From Actinopolyspora saharensis (GTDB lineage Bacteria > Actinomycetota > Actinomycetes > Mycobacteriales > Pseudonocardiaceae), in contig NZ_FNKO01000002.1 in the NCBI RefSeq assembly GCF_900100925.1, forward strand, positions 1,984,001 to 2,048,000: DNA of 64,000 nt, in the 5' to 3' direction. Positions 1 through 9,012 of this stretch are shown here, piece by piece. A program made the translations under genes and the position numbers. The notes beneath the pieces were generated by a model, which worked only from the letters and a program-made list of their open reading frames with translations, was not told the DNA's origin and ran no database searches. Each line of letters opens with the position of its first letter. The first letter of the stretch is position 1.

Positions 1-182
1 AAGAGCGGCAGGTCGGCCGGTGTGGAGATCAGCAGGACGTCCCTGATGCCCGCGAGCATCAGCACCGACAACGGGTAGTACACCATCGGTTTGTCGTAGA
101 CGGGCAGCAGCTGCTTGGAAACCACCTGCGTGACCGGGTGCAGACGTGTTCCGTTGCCTCCTGCGAGCACGATCCCCTTCAC
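1..182 (-). CDS. rmlA: Glucose-1-phosphate thymidylyltransferase (RmlA-like), N-terminal part only
   Basis: The gene runs off the left edge of the window; only about the first 60 codons are visible. The protein starts at a GTG just after a strong ribosome site (GGAAGGAG, 6 bases upstream). It carries the nucleotide-binding signature [13 protein letters not shown], then [20 protein letters not shown], which is the hallmark of sugar-nucleotide thymidylyltransferases. These enzymes make dTDP-glucose from glucose-1-phosphate and dTTP for dTDP-rhamnose and related sugars. In classical RmlA the motif is GGSGTRL; here Asn replaces Ser, which is common in the actinomycete branch. Family assignment is firm; the sugar pathway it serves cannot be seen from this window. 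Confidence 0.85.
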   Translation of the reverse strand, partial: MKGIVLAGGNGTRLHPVTQVVSKQLLPVYDKPMVYYPLSVLMLAGIRDVLLISTPADLPL

Positions 183-253
183 GTGGCTCCTTCCGTCGGG
201 TCACCGGCGCCCTCGTCCCCGCGGCGGGGACGGTTCAGCGGGCGTTCGAGGTG

Positions 254-745
254 TCAACGATAGTTCTCGAACTGGAGCGCCACGTCGAAGTCGCTGTTCT
301 TCAGCAGCGAGATGACGTCCTGCAGGTCGTCCTTCTTCTTGCCGGACACGCGCAGCTGGTCCCCCTGGATCTGGGCCTGCACGCCCTTGGGGGCCTCGTC
401 CCTGATCTTCTTGGAGATCTTCTTGGCCGTCTCCTGGGCGATGCCCTGCTTGAGGTTGCCGGTGACCTTGTGCACCTGGCCCGAGCTGATCGGTTCGCCC
501 AGGTCCACGGCCTTCAGGGACACCCCGCGCTTGACGAGCTTCTCCTTGAAGACCTCCACGGCGGCCTTGCAGCGTTCCTCGGTCTCAGACTCGAGGGTCA
601 CGCTCTCCTCGCCGGCCCAGCTGATCCTGGTTCCGGTGCCCCTGAAGTCGAAGCGGTTGGCCAGTTCCTTGGCGGCCTGGTTGAGCGCGTTGTCCACCTC
701 CTGGCGGTCGACCTTGCTCACGACGTCGAACGACGGGTCGGCCAT
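254..745 (-). CDS. yajQ: YajQ-family nucleotide-binding protein
   Basis: A 163-residue protein of the usual YajQ length, starting [20 protein letters not shown] and ending [13 protein letters not shown], both diagnostic of the family. The family has a duplicated ferredoxin-like fold, and some members bind cyclic di-GMP or nucleic acid; the role in actinomycetes is unclear. A TTG 99 bases further upstream keeps the frame open, but the ATG at 745 follows a purine-rich site and gives the conserved N-terminus, so it was chosen. It is separated from the tRNA-Tyr gene by about 120 bases and points away from it. An EAL protein lies about 13 kb away, so a c-di-GMP connection is possible but not shown. 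Confidence 0.93.
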   Translation of the reverse strand: MADPSFDVVSKVDRQEVDNALNQAAKELANRFDFRGTGTRISWAGEESVTLESETEERCKAAVEVFKEKLVKRGVSLKAVDLGEPISSGQVHKVTGNLKQGIAQETAKKISKKIRDEAPKGVQAQIQGDQLRVSGKKKDDLQDVISLLKNSDFDVALQFENYR

Positions 746-866
746 GTTCAACTCCTCGCCTTCGGTTGCGCTTGTGGTGCCCGAACACGCTACCCGCCCC
801 CCGTTGTGAAGGCGCGTCCGACGGTGTGTATGATTTGAGTACAAGCCAACAGCGGATGGCTAACAA

Positions 867-950
867 GCCGGGTTGCCCGAGCGGCCAAAGGGAGCTGACT
901 GTAAATCAGCCGCGCAAGCTTCAGAGGTTCGAATCCTCTACCCGGCACCA
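867..950 (+). tRNA. tRNA-Tyr (GTA), CCA encoded
   Basis: An 84-base class II tRNA. The acceptor strands GCCGGGT and ACCCGGC pair perfectly, followed by discriminator A and an encoded CCA. The anticodon loop CTGTAAA gives anticodon GTA, and there is a long variable arm as expected for bacterial tRNA-Tyr. The T loop reads GGTTCGAATCC. A rho-independent terminator follows directly. Confidence 0.95.
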
Positions 951-956
951 TCGGCG

Positions 957-1000
957 AAACCGCCCTCTGACCCGCGAAGACGGGACAGGGGGCGGTTTTT
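957..1000 (+). terminator. Rho-independent terminator of tRNA-Tyr
   Basis: Stem AAACCGCCC pairs with GGGCGGTTT about 23 bases later, then a run of T residues at 995-1000. It starts seven bases after the CCA end of the tRNA. Confidence 0.85.
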
Positions 1001-1158
1001 CGTGTGTCCGGCCGTCCCCGGAGTTCCCCGGGTTCGCCCGGCTGTCTGCGGCCAATGCGTGGCCACGCCGCGCCAAATGTGCGCCAAGACCTCGGCGGGA
1101 CGCTCCTGCGGGGACGTCGCTGTGGTCGCCGCGGCCCGTGCGGTTGTAGCGTCCGCAC

Positions 1159-2073
1159 ATGCGCGTGTTGACCACCCCGCAGGAAGCTTTCGAGCGGGTC
1201 ACCGGATTCGACTACCAGCCGTACTACGCCGAGGTGCCCGACCAGGACGGCGGGACGCTGCGGATGTCCTACGTGGACGAAGGACCGCGGCAGGGGCCCG
1301 TCGTGCTGTTGCTGCACGGGGAACCGAGCTGGTCGTTCCTGTACCGGAAGGTCGTCCCGGTGCTCACCGGCGCGGGGATCCGCGCCGTGGCCCCCGACCT
1401 GGTCGGTTTCGGCCGTTCGGACAAGCCGGCCGACCCCGCCGACCACAGTTACGCCCGCCACGTCGAGTGGGTCCGCTCCCTGGCCTTCGACGTGCTGGAC
1501 CTGCGCGGGGTGACGCTGGTCGGTCAGGACTGGGGCGGGCTGATCGGCCTGCGGCTGCTGGCGGAGCACCCGGAGCGGTTCGCGGGTGCCGTGGCGGCCA
1601 ACACCGGGATGCCCACCGGGGATCGCGACATGCCCGAGGTGTGGTGGCGCTTCCGCCGCACGGTCGAGAAGGCCGAGAACCTCGATGTCGGTCGGCTGGT
1701 CGAGGGCGGATGCGCCCGTCCGGTCGCCGAGGAGGTCCGGGCGGCCTACGACGCCCCGTTCCCCGACGAGTCCCACAAGGTGGGGCCGCGCGTCATGCCC
1801 ACCCTCGTTCCCACGAGCCCGGACGACCCGGCCACCGAGGCCAACCGGACGGCCTGGCGGGCACTGGCCGCGAGCCGGATCCCGCTGCTCACCGCTTTCG
1901 GGGACAGCGACCCGATAACCGGGGCGATGGGCCCGGTGCTGCGTGGGAAGGTCCCGGGAGCCGAGGGGCAGAACCACACCACGCTCGAGAACGCGGGGCA
2001 CTTCCTGCAGGAGGACGTGGGGGCCGAACTGGGCGAGGTCGTGGCCGAGTTCGTGCGCCGAATCCACGGGTGA
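1159..2073 (+). CDS. Haloalkane dehalogenase-like alpha/beta hydrolase
   Basis: A 304-residue alpha/beta hydrolase of the haloalkane dehalogenase group. Visible motifs: HGEPSWSFLYRK at about 53-64 (oxyanion region), the nucleophile elbow VGQDWGG with Asp124 followed by Trp125, a candidate acid in FGDSDPITG (Asp251), and catalytic His281 in NAGHFLQED. An Asp nucleophile followed by Trp is what separates dehalogenases and epoxide hydrolases from serine esterases; the HGEP sequence favours dehalogenases. The predicted reaction is hydrolysis of a carbon-halogen bond to an alcohol and halide; the true substrate is unknown. It is a single gene, convergent with the actP transporter and ending at a shared perfect hairpin. 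Confidence 0.88.
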   Translation: MRVLTTPQEAFERVTGFDYQPYYAEVPDQDGGTLRMSYVDEGPRQGPVVLLLHGEPSWSFLYRKVVPVLTGAGIRAVAPDLVGFGRSDKPADPADHSYARHVEWVRSLAFDVLDLRGVTLVGQDWGGLIGLRLLAEHPERFAGAVAANTGMPTGDRDMPEVWWRFRRTVEKAENLDVGRLVEGGCARPVAEEVRAAYDAPFPDESHKVGPRVMPTLVPTSPDDPATEANRTAWRALAASRIPLLTAFGDSDPITGAMGPVLRGKVPGAEGQNHTTLENAGHFLQEDVGAELGEVVAEFVRRIHG

Positions 2074-2083
2074 CGAAGGGGAG

Positions 2084-2114
2084 GGGTGGGTACGGCGCCG
2101 TGCCGTACCCACCC
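2084..2114. terminator. Bidirectional hairpin between convergent genes
   Basis: A perfect 13-bp stem, GGGTGGGTACGGC paired with GCCGTACCCACCC, around a 5-base loop. It lies between the hydrolase stop at 2073 and the actP stop at 2136. No long T-run, but strength and placement fit a two-way terminator. Confidence 0.75.
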
Positions 2115-2135
2115 GCGGGCTTCGACCGGAACCGG

Positions 2136-3746
2136 TCAGACCCCGGCGCCGCGTGAGCCGATGCCGGTGAGCGAGCGGACCTCCATCTCGGCGAAGTCCT
2201 TCGGGTCGGCCTTCTCCCGGTGCAGGAAGGTGCCGACGATCCCGCAGAGGAACGAGAACGGGATGGAGACGATCCCCGGGTTGCTCAGCGGGAAGAGGCT
2301 GAAGTCCACGGCGGGGATGATGGAGTCCTGCGCCCCCGACATGACGGGCGAGAAGAACATCAGCACCAGGCAGGAGCCGAGCCCGCCGTACATGCCCCAC
2401 AGGGTCCCCGTGGTGTTGAACCTCTTCCAGAACAGCGTGAACAGCAGCGTGGACAGGTTCGCCGAGGCCGCGATGGCGAAGGCCAGCCCGACCAGGAAGG
2501 CGATGTTCTGTCCGTTGACCAGGATTCCGCCGAGGATGGCCACACCGCCGATGACCATCGCGGTGATCCGGGCGACCCGGACCTCGGAGTCGGGGTCGGT
2601 GTTGCCGCGCTGGATCACGTTGGCGTAGAAGTCGTGGGCGAACGAGGCGGAGGCGGTCAGGGTCAACCCGGCGACGACCGCGAGGATCGTCGCGAAGGCG
2701 ACGGCGGAGATCATCCCGAGCAGCACGGTGCCACCGATCTCGTAGGCGAGCAGCGGGGCGGCCGAGTTCTCCCCGCCGGGCGCGGCCTGGATGGCCTCGA
2801 CCCCGACCATCGCCGAGGCTCCGAAACCGATGACCAGCGTGCACAGGTAGAACGTGGACATCAGCCAGGTGGCCCACACCACGGAACGCCGCGCCTCCCG
2901 CGAGTTCGGAACGGTGTAGAAACGCATCAACACGTGGGGCAGCCCCGCCACTCCGAAAACCAGGGCCAGGGACAGGGATACGAAGTCCAATTTGGTCAGT
3001 GCGCTTTCGCCGTATTGCGCACCGGGGGCGAGAATTCGGTCACCGAGTGGATTGTTCTCGGAAGCCTGCTGCAGCAGAGTGCTGAAGTTGAAGCCGAACT
3101 TGCCGAACAGGAAAACCGTGATGAGCGCCACCGACATCATCAGCATTCCGGCCTTGAGGATTTGCACCCAGGTGGTGCCCTTCATTCCGCCGATCAGCAC
3201 GTAGAGCACCATCACCACGCCGACCACGGCGATCACGAGAGCCTGCCCCGCGGAACTGCGCACGTTGAGCAGCAGGGCGACGAGGTCGCCCGCTCCCGCC
3301 ATCTGCGCGATCATGTACACGACGGTGATGAACAGCGTCGACACGGCTGCGGCCGCGCGCACCGGGCGCTGACGCATCCGGAAGCTGAGCACGTCGCCCA
3401 TGGTGAAGCGCCCCGTGTTCCGCAGGCGTTCGGCGATGAGCAGCAGGTTCACCAGCCAGGCCACGAGGAAGCCGATCGAGTAGAGGAAGCCGTCGTAGCC
3501 GTGCACGGCGATGGCGCCCGCGATGCCGAGGAAGGACGCGGCGGACAGGAAGTCCCCCGAGAGCGCGATCCCGTTCTGCGCTCCGGAGAAGGTCCCTCCG
3601 GCCGCGAAGTAGTCACTCGTGCTGCTGCGGCTGCTGGCGCGGTAGGTGACGTAGAGGGTGATCAGGATCAGAGCCACGAACACCGTGATGTTCACGGCCG
3701 GACTGCCGGTGCCCAGCGCCGGTTCGTCCTGGGCATGTGTGATCAT
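2136..3746 (-). CDS. actP: Cation/acetate symporter, sodium:solute symporter family (ActP-like)
   Basis: A 536-residue polytopic membrane protein with about 13 hydrophobic segments, the usual length of ActP. Family marks include TSDYFAAGGTFSGAQNGIA, ALSGDFLSAASFLGIAGAIA and GVAGLPHVLMRFYTVP, all typical of the acetate/propionate branch of the SSS family. It would import short-chain carboxylates with sodium or protons. The start overlaps the stop of the upstream DUF485 gene by four bases (ATGA), so the two are translationally coupled; the DUF485-ActP pair is a standard operon (yjcH-actP in E. coli). Substrate is assigned by family and context only. Confidence 0.92.
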   Translation of the reverse strand: MITHAQDEPALGTGSPAVNITVFVALILITLYVTYRASSRSSTSDYFAAGGTFSGAQNGIALSGDFLSAASFLGIAGAIAVHGYDGFLYSIGFLVAWLVNLLLIAERLRNTGRFTMGDVLSFRMRQRPVRAAAAVSTLFITVVYMIAQMAGAGDLVALLLNVRSSAGQALVIAVVGVVMVLYVLIGGMKGTTWVQILKAGMLMMSVALITVFLFGKFGFNFSTLLQQASENNPLGDRILAPGAQYGESALTKLDFVSLSLALVFGVAGLPHVLMRFYTVPNSREARRSVVWATWLMSTFYLCTLVIGFGASAMVGVEAIQAAPGGENSAAPLLAYEIGGTVLLGMISAVAFATILAVVAGLTLTASASFAHDFYANVIQRGNTDPDSEVRVARITAMVIGGVAILGGILVNGQNIAFLVGLAFAIAASANLSTLLFTLFWKRFNTTGTLWGMYGGLGSCLVLMFFSPVMSGAQDSIIPAVDFSLFPLSNPGIVSIPFSFLCGIVGTFLHREKADPKDFAEMEVRSLTGIGSRGAGV

Positions 3747-4165
3747 TGCTGACCTCCAGCGGCCGTGTTCCGGATCTCGTCGACCTCGGGGTCGATCTTC
3801 CGCGTCGCGAAACGGACGTACAGTGTGGTGATCAGGAGCGTGGAAGCGAATTGGCTGAGCCCGAGCAACATCCCGACGTTGATGTGCCCGAACACCGGTT
3901 CCGCCATGAAGTCCGGCGCGTAGGCCGCGAGCACCACGTACCCGATGTAGAACACGAGGAAGAGCAGCGTCATCGGGATTATGAATCGCTTCGACCGCGA
4001 GCGGATCTCGGCGAATTCGGCCGAGCGCGCGATTCCGGTGAAATCGGGCCCGGAGCTGCCGAAGTTCCGGGCCGCGCTTTTGTCGATGCCTCCGAAGGAG
4101 GCGCTCGTTTTGTCGCTCCGCTGCCCGTGCCGGGACCGTAGCGGCGGTGGTGTCGTGTTGCTCAT
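3743..4165 (-). CDS. DUF485 small membrane protein, partner of ActP
   Basis: A 140-residue protein with a polar N-terminal third (to about residue 60) and two hydrophobic helices, around 62-82 and 95-115, matching DUF485/YjcH proteins. It is the first gene of the pair and overlaps actP by four bases. The start ATG follows a clear AAGAAGG ribosome site. The function is unknown; it nearly always accompanies acetate symporters and may help assemble or regulate them. The N-terminus is longer than in E. coli YjcH, as is common in actinomycetes. Confidence 0.88.
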   Translation of the reverse strand: MSNTTPPPLRSRHGQRSDKTSASFGGIDKSAARNFGSSGPDFTGIARSAEFAEIRSRSKRFIIPMTLLFLVFYIGYVVLAAYAPDFMAEPVFGHINVGMLLGLSQFASTLLITTLYVRFATRKIDPEVDEIRNTAAGGQQ

Positions 4166-4961
4166 GCGCCCTTCTTCCGAAGTCGGTGAACTGTGCTGAC
4201 TAGTATTGTTCCGATTCGGTGCCGCCTCGCGTGACCGCGTCGAGAAAAGTCGTGAGCGGTTGGGTCGCCGCGTCCGACGTGGTCCGTCGGACCCAGCCGG
4301 GGTCAGCGCAACATACTACGGGCCACTCCTGCTGAAGGGTGAGTGACGGTCCTGCTGTCGTAGGGGGTCGGGGTGGTCCACGGCGGGGTGCCGCGCTGTG
4401 GGCCGCGGCGGCTCGGGTTGCGGTGTCCGCAGCTCATAAGCCATTACTGATGAGTACCACAGTTACTGCGCGGAGTCGCGGCTGTCCCCGTTTTCATGCG
4501 TGGCGGAGGCGGTTAGAGTGATTGGGTTTCCCGCTGTCCGGTGCGGTTCCGGCCGGTGCGGCGCGGGCGTGTCCCCGCCCCGACGGGGTGATCTTGCCGG
4601 CAATCGATTTCGCAGATCACCTCCCGAAGTTTGGAAAAGTCGCCCCGTGATCGGTATGTTGGCCGCTGTCTTTACAATCCGGGGTGGCCACGAGCCGCGC
4701 GTCACCCGTTGAAAAGGCCGGTGAAGTGACTCCTTGCGGTGGGCGACTATTGGTGACGGAGAGTATTGCAAGGATCCCCTTTGCCGAGAATAGTTGTGAA
4801 CCGAAACCACCTGCGCTGAGCTCAGATCTGCTCGGGCAGCAGGTAGATAAGCCTTCACTCGAACGAGTGGCAGATGCCGTTCTCCTACGATTTGTTCGTT
4901 CGGAAGGGACCCGCACTGTGACAGAGCAGGACGAACGACAGCTTGACTTCCGGGGGGCTTT
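4166..4961. other. Intergenic region between divergent actP and conservon operons
   Basis: About 800 bases without a convincing gene, separating the minus-strand DUF485-actP unit from the plus-strand conservon; both promoters must lie here. The only structured item I can point to is a 15-codon open frame at 4918-4965, starting GTG and ending TGA, whose stop overlaps the GTG start of the kinase. It could be a coupling leader peptide. No confident -35/-10 pair, riboswitch or repeat was recognised. Confidence 0.5.
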
Positions 4962-7900
4962 GTGAGTGCGGCGGCACGACGGGCGAACCGAGAGCAGGCC
5001 CAGGATGCTTCGGCCGCGCCCAGCAGGCCCGGAGGGTCGCGTCGGGCAGCGCTGACCGACTGGCGCAACTGGCGCATCCCCATCAAGCTCGCCGCGGTGG
5101 TCCTGGTCCCGGTCGTTTTCGCGGTCGGACTCGGTATCGTCCAGATCCACGACGAAGTGACGAAAGCGAACCGGTACGAGGAGATCAGCCGCCTCGCTAC
5201 CGCGCGTGACAAGATCCAGCCGTTGCTCACCGGCCTGCAGGCGGAGAGAACCAAGGCCGCCGAGGTGCTGGGCGGCGCTCCGGGATCCATGCAGGAGTAC
5301 CGGGGCCAGTACGAGAAGGTCACCAAGTACGCCGAGCAGGCCCCGCAGGTGCTGGACAACGTCCAGGAGTTCAGCCCGGTGACCTCGGCCCAGTTCGACG
5401 AGCTGCGCAAGCAGCTGGGCACTCTCCGGGAGCTGCGCAAGGGCGTGGTCACCAGAACGCTGAGCCCGGTGGACGCCATCCAGCGCTACAACGACGTCAT
5501 CGGCTCGTTGCTGTCGTTGGAGCGAGCGGTGATCAACACCATCGACGACTCCGGGCTGTACACGATGATCAACGCGCTGCACGAGCTGTCCAGAGCCGAG
5601 GACGAGATCCGCATGCAGCGTGCGCTGGTGGACGCCGCGCTTCCGCGCAGCGAGTTCTCCCCGGCGCTGACCGACGCCTTGAACGACGCCAGAGCACGAC
5701 TGGACTCGCGCGTGAGCAGCTTCCGGTCCGTGGCCAACTCCGAGCCGCGTCAGGCGCGTGAGGTCGTCAACAGCGCGGAGATGGAACGCTGGACCGCCGT
5801 CGAGGACGACCTGATGCGGGCCATCCGGGTGGACGATGTCCACTCCTCGCTGACCCTGGGGCAGTGGAACCAGCTGTCCGATCAGTTGATCCAGCGCACC
5901 AGCCAAGTCCGCGCGAACCTATCCGAGCAGTTCAACGAGCGCGCCTACTCGCTGTACAACGACGCCAGCAACCGCGCGGGAACGACGACGGTGCTGCTGT
6001 TCAGCGCGCTGGTCGTCGCCGCTGCCGTGATGTTCGTGATCGGCAGGCACATGCTCGGTTCCCTCGGGCAGCTCCGCCGTGGCGCCCTGGACGCGGCCAA
6101 CAAGCAGCTCCCCCGCGCGGTGGAGCGCATTCGACAGGGCAACGAAGCCGAGACCGAGGTCGACGCGGTTCCGGTGGACACGACCGAGGAGGTCGGCCAG
6201 GTGGCGCGTGCCTTCGACGAGGTCAACAGGCAGGCCCTCTGGCTGGCCTCGGAGCAGGCGAACCTGCGTCGCGGGTACAGCGATTCGTTCGTCAACGTCT
6301 CCCGGCGCAGCCAGAGCCTGCTGGAACGTCAGCTGCGCCTGTTCGAGCAGCTCGAGCAGGACGAGGACGACCCGGACCAGCTGTCCACCCTGTTCCGGCT
6401 GGACCACCTCGCGACCAGGATGCGCCGGAACAACGAGAACCTGATGGTGCTGTCCGGCAGTGACATCGCCAGGCGCTTCACCCAGCCCGTGGAGCTGGCC
6501 GACGTGCTGCGTGCCGGTGTTTCGGAGATCGAGCACTACCCGCGGGTCGTGGTGCAGTCCCCGCCCGCGGCGCGGCTGGTCGGTTACGCGGGCAGTGACC
6601 TGGTTCGCCTGGTCGCGGAGCTGCTGGACAACGCCGCGAACTTCTCCTCGCCGGAGACCTCGGTGACGGTGTCCAGTCGCCGGTCGGAGGACTCCTCGCT
6701 GACCATCGACGTGCTGGACCACGGCATCGGCATGGGGGATGAGGAGATCGTCGAGGCCAACGAGCGGCTGGCCTCCTTCGACGAGGATGACCTGTCCGTG
6801 TCGCGCCGGATGGGGCTGCTGGTGATCGCGCGGCTGTCCGGCAGGCACGGGATCACCGTGCGACTGCACGGCGGCGACGATGTGGACGGCATACGTGCCA
6901 CCGTCCACGTGCCTCCGGACCTCGTCATCCCGGACCGCAGCGGTTCCGCTCAGGTTCCGCAGCAGTCTACGCCGACCCCCACGGGACCGCCCCAGGGGCC
7001 ACCGAGCATGCCGGGGGTTTCGCCCATCGAGCAGCAGCTGACCAGCGACGAGGAGGTCGCCGAGCAGCCGAGGCGCAATGGTGCGGACCAGCGCTCCGAG
7101 CAGCCCAAGGTGAACGGCACCAGCAGGCGCCAGGTCCTGGAGGGCGGTTTACCCGGGTTCGATCTGCGGGAGCAGTCCGCCGCTCCGGCGCGGGAGCGGG
7201 ACACCCGTTCCACGCAGCAGCCCCGGTCCCCGCAGCAGGACGAGTGGACCGAGCAGATCGAGCGCGTGCGTCCGGCGGAACCCGCTCCGGAACCGGATCC
7301 CGCCCCGCGTGCGGAACCCACCCCGCCGGAATCCACCCCGCCGGAGCCCGCTCCGCGGGAGGAGCAGGCAGCGCCCGCTCCCGAGCTGGAGCCCGAGGGA
7401 CGTGTCCGGGGTCTGTTCGAGCCCCCCGAGGGGCAGGAGTACGAGGAGAGCGAGGAGGAGAACAGCCTCGCCGCGGACGAGGGCAACCTGTACTTCGACG
7501 GGTTCGCGGGCACGGGTGCTCCGGAGCAGCGCTTCTCGGACAGCGCCCCGACGGTCGTCCAGTCGATCCCGCCGGGTGTGGGCACTCCTGGACCGGGTAC
7601 CGAGGCGAACTCGGCCGACTCCGCCCCGCCGTGGTTCCACCCCGCGCCGGAGAACGCGCGGTATCAGTCCGGGGACGTCCCGTCGGACGGGGCCGAGCAG
7701 TGGCAGTGGCCGAGCGACGAGGACTTCTCCGAGGCGGGGACTTCCTCCGGTGCCTCCGCCGCCTTCCCGGCCGCTCCGGGCGGGCCCCAGCGGAGCGAGC
7801 ACCAGCAGGTCGACGGTTCGGTGGGCCCCGCTCCGCGCAGCGAGCCCAGCGGTTACACCAGTTCGGGGCTGCCGCGTCGAACCCCGCGCACGGAGTTGGA

Positions 7901-8504
7901 CGGTACGGCGGGCACGAGTTCGACCGGGGGCGCGTCCGGTGGACGCAGCGGAATGAGCTGGATGGAGGAAGCGACCCTCCAGGAGTCGGAGGGGCCGTCC
8001 GCCGCCCGGGGCGGCGGGCAGCACGAGAACGAGCGGAGCGATTTCGGCGCTCCTCCGGCAGGGGGCGGTCGTGCGAGCGGCCTGTCGGACACGGGGCTGC
8101 CGCAGCGCAGGCCGGGCAAACCTCGCCAGGCCGGTGACGAGCCCTCCGGGGGTCCGCGCGGGGCAGCTCAGCAGCCAGACGGACGGCAGCACCCGTCGCC
8201 CGGCACGACGGGTGGAGAAACTCGATCGGAGTCGCCGGTGAACGAGTCCTCCCCCTGGAACTTCTCGAGCGATCAGTCCCAAGGGGCAGCCGCGGCAGCC
8301 TCGGATCCGAAGCCCACGGATTACACCTCCGCGGGCTTGCCGCGGAGGGTTCCCAAACAACACCTGGCTCCGGGAAGCGCCGCACCGTCCTCGGACGGGG
8401 GGAACTCGGGGCAGCAGAACACGCCGGCACCGGACGAGACGCGGGGTCGGTTGTCCAGCTTCCAGCAGGGTGTGCGCAGGGGCAGGCACAGCGCTGGGGA
8501 GTAG
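4962..8504 (+). CDS. cvnA: NIT-domain sensor histidine kinase, conservon component A
   Basis: A 1180-residue membrane kinase. A first hydrophobic segment (about 38-62) and a second (about 341-366) bracket a nitrate/nitrite-sensing-type helical domain, followed by a HAMP-like linker. The region RLDHLATRMRR contains the usual H-box equivalent. The ATPase domain shows the N-box VAELLDNAANFSS (about 549-562), the G1 box DHGIGMGDEE and the G2 region GLLVIARLSGRHG. From about residue 650 the protein is a proline/glutamate-rich tail with three spaced copies of a GLPRR/GLPQR motif (about 969, 1045, 1125), typical of actinomycete conservon kinases. No response regulator is adjacent, so signalling probably goes through the three downstream conservon proteins. 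The GTG start follows CCGGGGGG. Confidence 0.9.
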   Translation: MSAAARRANREQAQDASAAPSRPGGSRRAALTDWRNWRIPIKLAAVVLVPVVFAVGLGIVQIHDEVTKANRYEEISRLATARDKIQPLLTGLQAERTKAAEVLGGAPGSMQEYRGQYEKVTKYAEQAPQVLDNVQEFSPVTSAQFDELRKQLGTLRELRKGVVTRTLSPVDAIQRYNDVIGSLLSLERAVINTIDDSGLYTMINALHELSRAEDEIRMQRALVDAALPRSEFSPALTDALNDARARLDSRVSSFRSVANSEPRQAREVVNSAEMERWTAVEDDLMRAIRVDDVHSSLTLGQWNQLSDQLIQRTSQVRANLSEQFNERAYSLYNDASNRAGTTTVLLFSALVVAAAVMFVIGRHMLGSLGQLRRGALDAANKQLPRAVERIRQGNEAETEVDAVPVDTTEEVGQVARAFDEVNRQALWLASEQANLRRGYSDSFVNVSRRSQSLLERQLRLFEQLEQDEDDPDQLSTLFRLDHLATRMRRNNENLMVLSGSDIARRFTQPVELADVLRAGVSEIEHYPRVVVQSPPAARLVGYAGSDLVRLVAELLDNAANFSSPETSVTVSSRRSEDSSLTIDVLDHGIGMGDEEIVEANERLASFDEDDLSVSRRMGLLVIARLSGRHGITVRLHGGDDVDGIRATVHVPPDLVIPDRSGSAQVPQQSTPTPTGPPQGPPSMPGVSPIEQQLTSDEEVAEQPRRNGADQRSEQPKVNGTSRRQVLEGGLPGFDLREQSAAPARERDTRSTQQPRSPQQDEWTEQIERVRPAEPAPEPDPAPRAEPTPPESTPPEPAPREEQAAPAPELEPEGRVRGLFEPPEGQEYEESEEENSLAADEGNLYFDGFAGTGAPEQRFSDSAPTVVQSIPPGVGTPGPGTEANSADSAPPWFHPAPENARYQSGDVPSDGAEQWQWPSDEDFSEAGTSSGASAAFPAAPGGPQRSEHQQVDGSVGPAPRSEPSGYTSSGLPRRTPRTELDGTAGTSSTGGASGGRSGMSWMEEATLQESEGPSAARGGGQHENERSDFGAPPAGGGRASGLSDTGLPQRRPGKPRQAGDEPSGGPRGAAQQPDGRQHPSPGTTGGETRSESPVNESSPWNFSSDQSQGAAAAASDPKPTDYTSAGLPRRVPKQHLAPGSAAPSSDGGNSGQQNTPAPDETRGRLSSFQQGVRRGRHSAGE

Positions 8505-8564
8505 CAGCAGGCGGAGTCGAGTTACGCCCGCTCGCTCACTGCCGGATCTATCGAAGGAGGCGCG

Positions 8565-9005
8565 ATGTCAACCCAGCAGGCGAAGATCGACCAGTTCAAT
8601 TGGTTGATCACCGACTTCACCGAACGTGTCAGCGGAGTCGCGCACGCGGTCGTCGTGTCGGCGGACGGGCTGCTGCTGACGTCTTCGGCCAAGCTGCCGC
8701 AGGACAGGGCCGAACAGCTCGCGGCGGTGGCTTCGGGTCTGTTAAGCCTCACCCAGGGGGCCGCTCGTTGCTTCGAAGCGGGGCAGGTCAAGGAGACCAT
8801 CGTCGAGATGGACCGCGGCATGATGCTGCAGATGTCCATAAGTGACGGTTCCTGCTTGACGGTGTTGGCGGCACCGCAGTGTGATATGGGTTTGATCGCC
8901 TACGAGATGGCGATGCTGGTCGAACGCGTCGGTCGGATCCTCACGCCCGAATTGCGTTCGCATTTGCAGGGTGCGGGTAATTCCGTGTCAGAGCAACTGG
9001 TGTGA
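8565..9005 (+). CDS. cvnB: Roadblock/LC7 domain protein, conservon component B
   Basis: A 146-residue roadblock/LC7 protein: MSTQQAKIDQFNWLITDFTE, then GVAHAVVVSADGLLLTSS and LTVLAAPQCDMGLIAYEMA, which are standard for CvnB. In conservons such as Streptomyces cvn9 this protein joins the kinase and the GTPase in a membrane-associated complex resembling eukaryotic G-protein coupling; roadblock proteins usually regulate a small GTPase of the MglA/Ras type. It is 60 bases downstream of the kinase with a strong GAAGGAGG site and eight bases upstream of the DUF742 gene, so all four are one operon. Confidence 0.93.
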   Translation: MSTQQAKIDQFNWLITDFTERVSGVAHAVVVSADGLLLTSSAKLPQDRAEQLAAVASGLLSLTQGAARCFEAGQVKETIVEMDRGMMLQMSISDGSCLTVLAAPQCDMGLIAYEMAMLVERVGRILTPELRSHLQGAGNSVSEQLV

Positions 9006-9012
9006 GGCCACC

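Noticed and set aside
867..1000. tRNA genes as phage attachment sites
   Set aside because: No integrase or duplicated tRNA 3' end is seen near any of the four tRNA genes.
790..2877. 695-codon minus-strand frame across tRNA-Tyr and the dehalogenase
   Set aside because: Crosses a tRNA gene and the strong 2084 hairpin, and no domain is recognisable.
7149..8489. Long minus-strand frame in the kinase tail
   Set aside because: Shadow of the low-complexity conservon kinase tail; Arg/Pro-rich with no ribosome site.
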